From: Solobacterium sp. UBA636
GTDB lineage: Bacteria > Bacillota_I > Bacilli_A > Erysipelotrichales > Erysipelotrichaceae
Length of the DNA stretch: 7,911 bases
Direction of reading: 5' to 3'
NCBI GenBank assembly: GCA_002299675.1
Contig: DBOW01000134.1
Span: 8,274 to 16,184 of the forward strand
Within the stretch, counting starts at the first letter, position 1. Each line of letters opens with the position of its first letter. Under the pieces are notes generated by a model, which saw only the letters and a program-made list of their open reading frames with translations, was not told the origin of the DNA and searched no databases. Of the stretch, positions 6,224 to 7,911 are shown piece by piece. The position numbers were made by a program, and so were the translations under genes.

Positions 6224-7032
6224 CTTAATACCTCATACATCCCGATAAAATCATTTAGCTCAAGCTCTTGCGCCCTTACATTATCTTTTAATCCACACTT
6301 ATTATACAGATTTAAAATCTCATCAGTACTTAAAAAATCCTTCAGATTATTATTAAGCGTCTTCCTTCTCTTGGTAAAACACTTATCAATAAACTCAAAC
6401 AGCCCCTTCTCATACTCGAAGTCTCTTTTGCGCTTTGGTGTAAAAGACACAATAGCCGAATCAACCTTTGGTGAGGGATAGAAACAGGTCTTTTTAACAC
6501 TCATCTCCATTTTAACCTCAAAAAGATACTGCACAATAATACTCAAAGAATTATAGTCCTCAGTATTGACCTTCGCCACAAAACGCTCACAGACCTCTTT
6601 CTGGACCATAACCGTAATTTTATTAAAATCAATCTTAGAGTTAAACAGCTTAAAAAGAATCGGTGTAGTCACATAGTAAGGCAGATTGGAGGCAACATTA
6701 AGCCTCTGATTCTCATAGACACTAAGATCAACATCAAGAAAATCACCCAGTATTACCCTGAACCTGTCCTCATCCTTAAACTCATCCTGGAGAATATTAT
6801 ACATATCCCTGTCTATTTCATAGGCTGTCACATCCTTAGAATATTCAAGAAGATGCTCACTCAAAGCTCCCAGACCTGGACCAATCTCAATGGTCGACAG
6901 TTCTGGATCACAGGCAATGCGGGCAATCTTATCTACCACATTGTCATCAATAAGAAAATTCTGCCCGAATTTCTTCTTCGCAAAACCCTCTCCCAGTTTA
7001 TTTTTCACATATGTTAAATTAGCTCTTGCCAT
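6214..7032 (-). CDS. rsmA: 16S rRNA (adenine1518/1519-N6)-dimethyltransferase
   Basis: Uses S-adenosylmethionine to dimethylate the two adjacent adenines of the 3' terminal hairpin of 16S rRNA, a late quality-control step of 30S assembly; loss gives kasugamycin resistance. 272 residues, full length. Visible: KKFGQNFLID (20-29) at the N-terminus, SAM motif I EIGPGLGALS (49-58), acidic Glu72 in YEID (71-74), the catalytic NLPYY (116-120), FYPSPKVDSA (184-193), and the C-terminal KRRKTLNNNL (221-230) and VRAQEL (252-257). About 20 residues precede the FGQNFL motif, as in Bacillus KsgA, so this ATG is right. Its ribosome-binding site is weak (GAAGA, 3-base spacer). It overlaps rnmV by 19 bases, so coupling to rnmV translation is likely. 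The rnmV-rsmA pair is a conserved Bacillota arrangement. Confidence 0.98.
   Translation of the reverse strand: MARANLTYVKNKLGEGFAKKKFGQNFLIDDNVVDKIARIACDPELSTIEIGPGLGALSEHLLEYSKDVTAYEIDRDMYNILQDEFKDEDRFRVILGDFLDVDLSVYENQRLNVASNLPYYVTTPILFKLFNSKIDFNKITVMVQKEVCERFVAKVNTEDYNSLSIIVQYLFEVKMEMSVKKTCFYPSPKVDSAIVSFTPKRKRDFEYEKGLFEFIDKCFTKRRKTLNNNLKDFLSTDEILNLYNKCGLKDNVRAQELELNDFIGMYEVLRCD
6230..6234 (-). promoter_or_regulatory. Shine-Dalgarno of ispE
   Basis: GAGGT lies six bases before the ispE ATG, inside the rsmA coding region. It fixes the ispE start and the 10-base rsmA-ispE overlap. Confidence 0.75.
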
Positions 7033-7538
7033 ATATCTTCTTTTTTTAAACCCAGCATATTCAAACGCTTAAACAAAGTCTTCCCGTTACATTTACCAAG
7101 ATGGTAACGCTTAATAAGCCTGTCTCTTAATTCAGATGAATTATCTCTTCCTGTTAAACCCAGATCCACAAAATCAGCGTAGCTTAATGACTCCCTGCTT
7201 TCGACAAACGTAACCAGATTGTTGAGTGCCTCCTCAAGCACCTTCTTACAGGCGTGTTCAACACCAACCTTTTTACTTGTCCTGGCATCTTCCTTCAGAA
7301 TAAAGGCGTTTTTAAGATTCGGTATTTCATAGTTCAGCTTTCTTCTGATATTTTCACCAGCGCTGTCAGGATCAGTAAATACTATCACCCCTCTTGTTCT
7401 GTTGATTTCCCTTATATATTCAACAGTCTCCCTGCTTAAACCAAGGCCATGAGTCTCTATGGTATCAACTTCAAAATATCTTTTCAGATTGAGTGTATCA
7501 TTTTTACCCTCAACCACTATAACTTCCTCTATCTTCAT
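7014..7538 (-). CDS. rnmV: Ribonuclease M5 (5S rRNA maturase)
   Basis: Cuts both sides of the 5S rRNA precursor helix to give mature 5S rRNA; in Bacillus it acts with ribosomal protein L18 as cofactor. 174 residues against about 186 in B. subtilis. The N-terminal TOPRIM domain shows VVEGKND (8-14) with the catalytic Glu10, THGLGLS (29-35) and the DxD motif TDPDSAGE (55-62). The family stretch GVEHA (92-96) follows, where the related primases and topoisomerases differ. The C-terminal part (about 115-174) is the M5-specific region. The ATG overlaps the ispD stop as ATGA; GAGGA and GGA lie 12 and 3 bases upstream, so coupling probably matters. The 3' end overlaps rsmA. Confidence 0.96.
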   Translation of the reverse strand: MKIEEVIVVEGKNDTLNLKRYFEVDTIETHGLGLSRETVEYIREINRTRGVIVFTDPDSAGENIRRKLNYEIPNLKNAFILKEDARTSKKVGVEHACKKVLEEALNNLVTFVESRESLSYADFVDLGLTGRDNSSELRDRLIKRYHLGKCNGKTLFKRLNMLGLKKEDIWQELI

Positions 7539-7911
7539 AGATCCAGAAAATCCTCGGGACTGGTCAGCTTCCTGTTGTTTAACGAACCCTCAACTATCTT
7601 CACTTTCTTTCCATATTTCTCTAAAACCGAGGCATCATCAGTAACTCCATTAAAGTCGACATTTGCGTAGGCTTCCTTCAAAACCTCAGTTTTAAATCCC
7701 TGGGGAGTAAGTGCATTATAAAGATATTCTCTTTGAGGAGTACCTGTAATATAGCCATCCCTTACTTCCTTAATGGTATCCACAGTCTTATTGACCAGTA
7801 TGGCACCATCCTCACTGGCCAGTTCTGTTTTCAGTCTGTTTATATCATCCTTTGTCACAAAAGGACGGGCTCCATCATGAATCAGTACATATTCACTGTC
7901 TACAAGCTTTA
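7535..7911 (-). CDS. ispD: 2-C-methyl-D-erythritol 4-phosphate cytidylyltransferase, C-terminal half (5' end beyond window)
   Basis: Joins CTP and methylerythritol 4-phosphate to CDP-methylerythritol with release of PPi, the step before IspE. The 124 visible residues begin inside the conserved core: VLIHDGARPF (visible residues 8-17), then VDTIKEV, the ALTPQGFK motif, GVTDDASVLEKYGKKV, and the ending VEGSLNNRKLTSPEDF, which corresponds to the family's GSxxNIKxTxPEDL. About 100 N-terminal residues, including the CTP-binding glycine-rich loop, are off the window. A GTG in the frame (7858) is not the start, because the HDGARPF motif lies upstream of it. Its TGA overlaps the rnmV ATG. ispD is more often next to ispF; here it heads, or lies within, an rRNA-maturation operon that also holds ispE. 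Confidence 0.95.
   Translation of the reverse strand, partial: KLVDSEYVLIHDGARPFVTKDDINRLKTELASEDGAILVNKTVDTIKEVRDGYITGTPQREYLYNALTPQGFKTEVLKEAYANVDFNGVTDDASVLEKYGKKVKIVEGSLNNRKLTSPEDFLDL

Noticed and set aside
7856..7858. GTG as start of a separate small gene at the window edge
   Set aside because: The same frame continues upstream to the window end and carries the IspD HDGARPF motif, so this is internal to ispD.

Overview
The window reads as a compact stretch of a low-GC Bacillota chromosome. Support comes from RNase M5 (rnmV), an rnmV-rsmA-ispE ... glmU-prs order matching the Bacillus subtilis neighbourhood (where yabG, veg, sspF, purR, yabJ and spoVG also lie; none is here), a CBS/DRTGG family II pyrophosphatase, and strong Shine-Dalgarno sites. 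UGA is used as stop (ispD, ispE, tsaC, the small ORF) and UGG as Trp, so this is not a Mollicute with code 4. An Erysipelotrichia or Clostridia member is plausible, but I cannot place it further. Every supported gene is on the minus strand, so transcription runs from high to low coordinates.

Region A (7911 to 4041) is a tightly packed operon: the 3' part of ispD, then rnmV, rsmA, ispE and a MATE-family exporter. Every junction overlaps (about 4, 19, 10 and 1-4 bases). It combines two steps of the MEP isoprenoid pathway (IspD, IspE), two ribosome-maturation enzymes (RNase M5 for 5S rRNA, RsmA for 16S rRNA) and a membrane transporter.

Region B (3992 to 2054) holds a GlmU-like gene in the expected glmU position, then prs (PRPP synthetase) and a good rho-independent terminator. 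The GlmU-like protein is the most unusual gene. It is 299 residues rather than about 450, lacks the nucleotide-binding signature of the pyrophosphorylase domain, and lacks the acetyltransferase catalytic histidine and about the last 90 residues. Its left-handed beta-helix repeats are nevertheless well kept. It looks like a pseudoenzyme held in place as an intact reading frame. It has no Shine-Dalgarno site, and an extended -10 promoter-like element lies seven bases before its ATG.

Region C (2053 to 1829) is non-coding. It has several small hairpins and a perfect 13-bp bidirectional terminator, and could hold a small RNA or an attenuated leader; I recognise no known family. Region D (1828 to 1) starts with a 49-codon two-segment membrane ORF whose stop codon overlaps the probable tsaC start (ATGA). 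tsaC (threonylcarbamoyl-AMP synthase) in turn overlaps ppaC (ATGA), a nucleotide-regulated Mn-dependent pyrophosphatase whose 3' end is outside the window. TsaC releases pyrophosphate and PpaC hydrolyses it, so the coupling makes biochemical sense. Nothing supported is on the plus strand, and I see no mobile element, CRISPR array, tRNA or rRNA.
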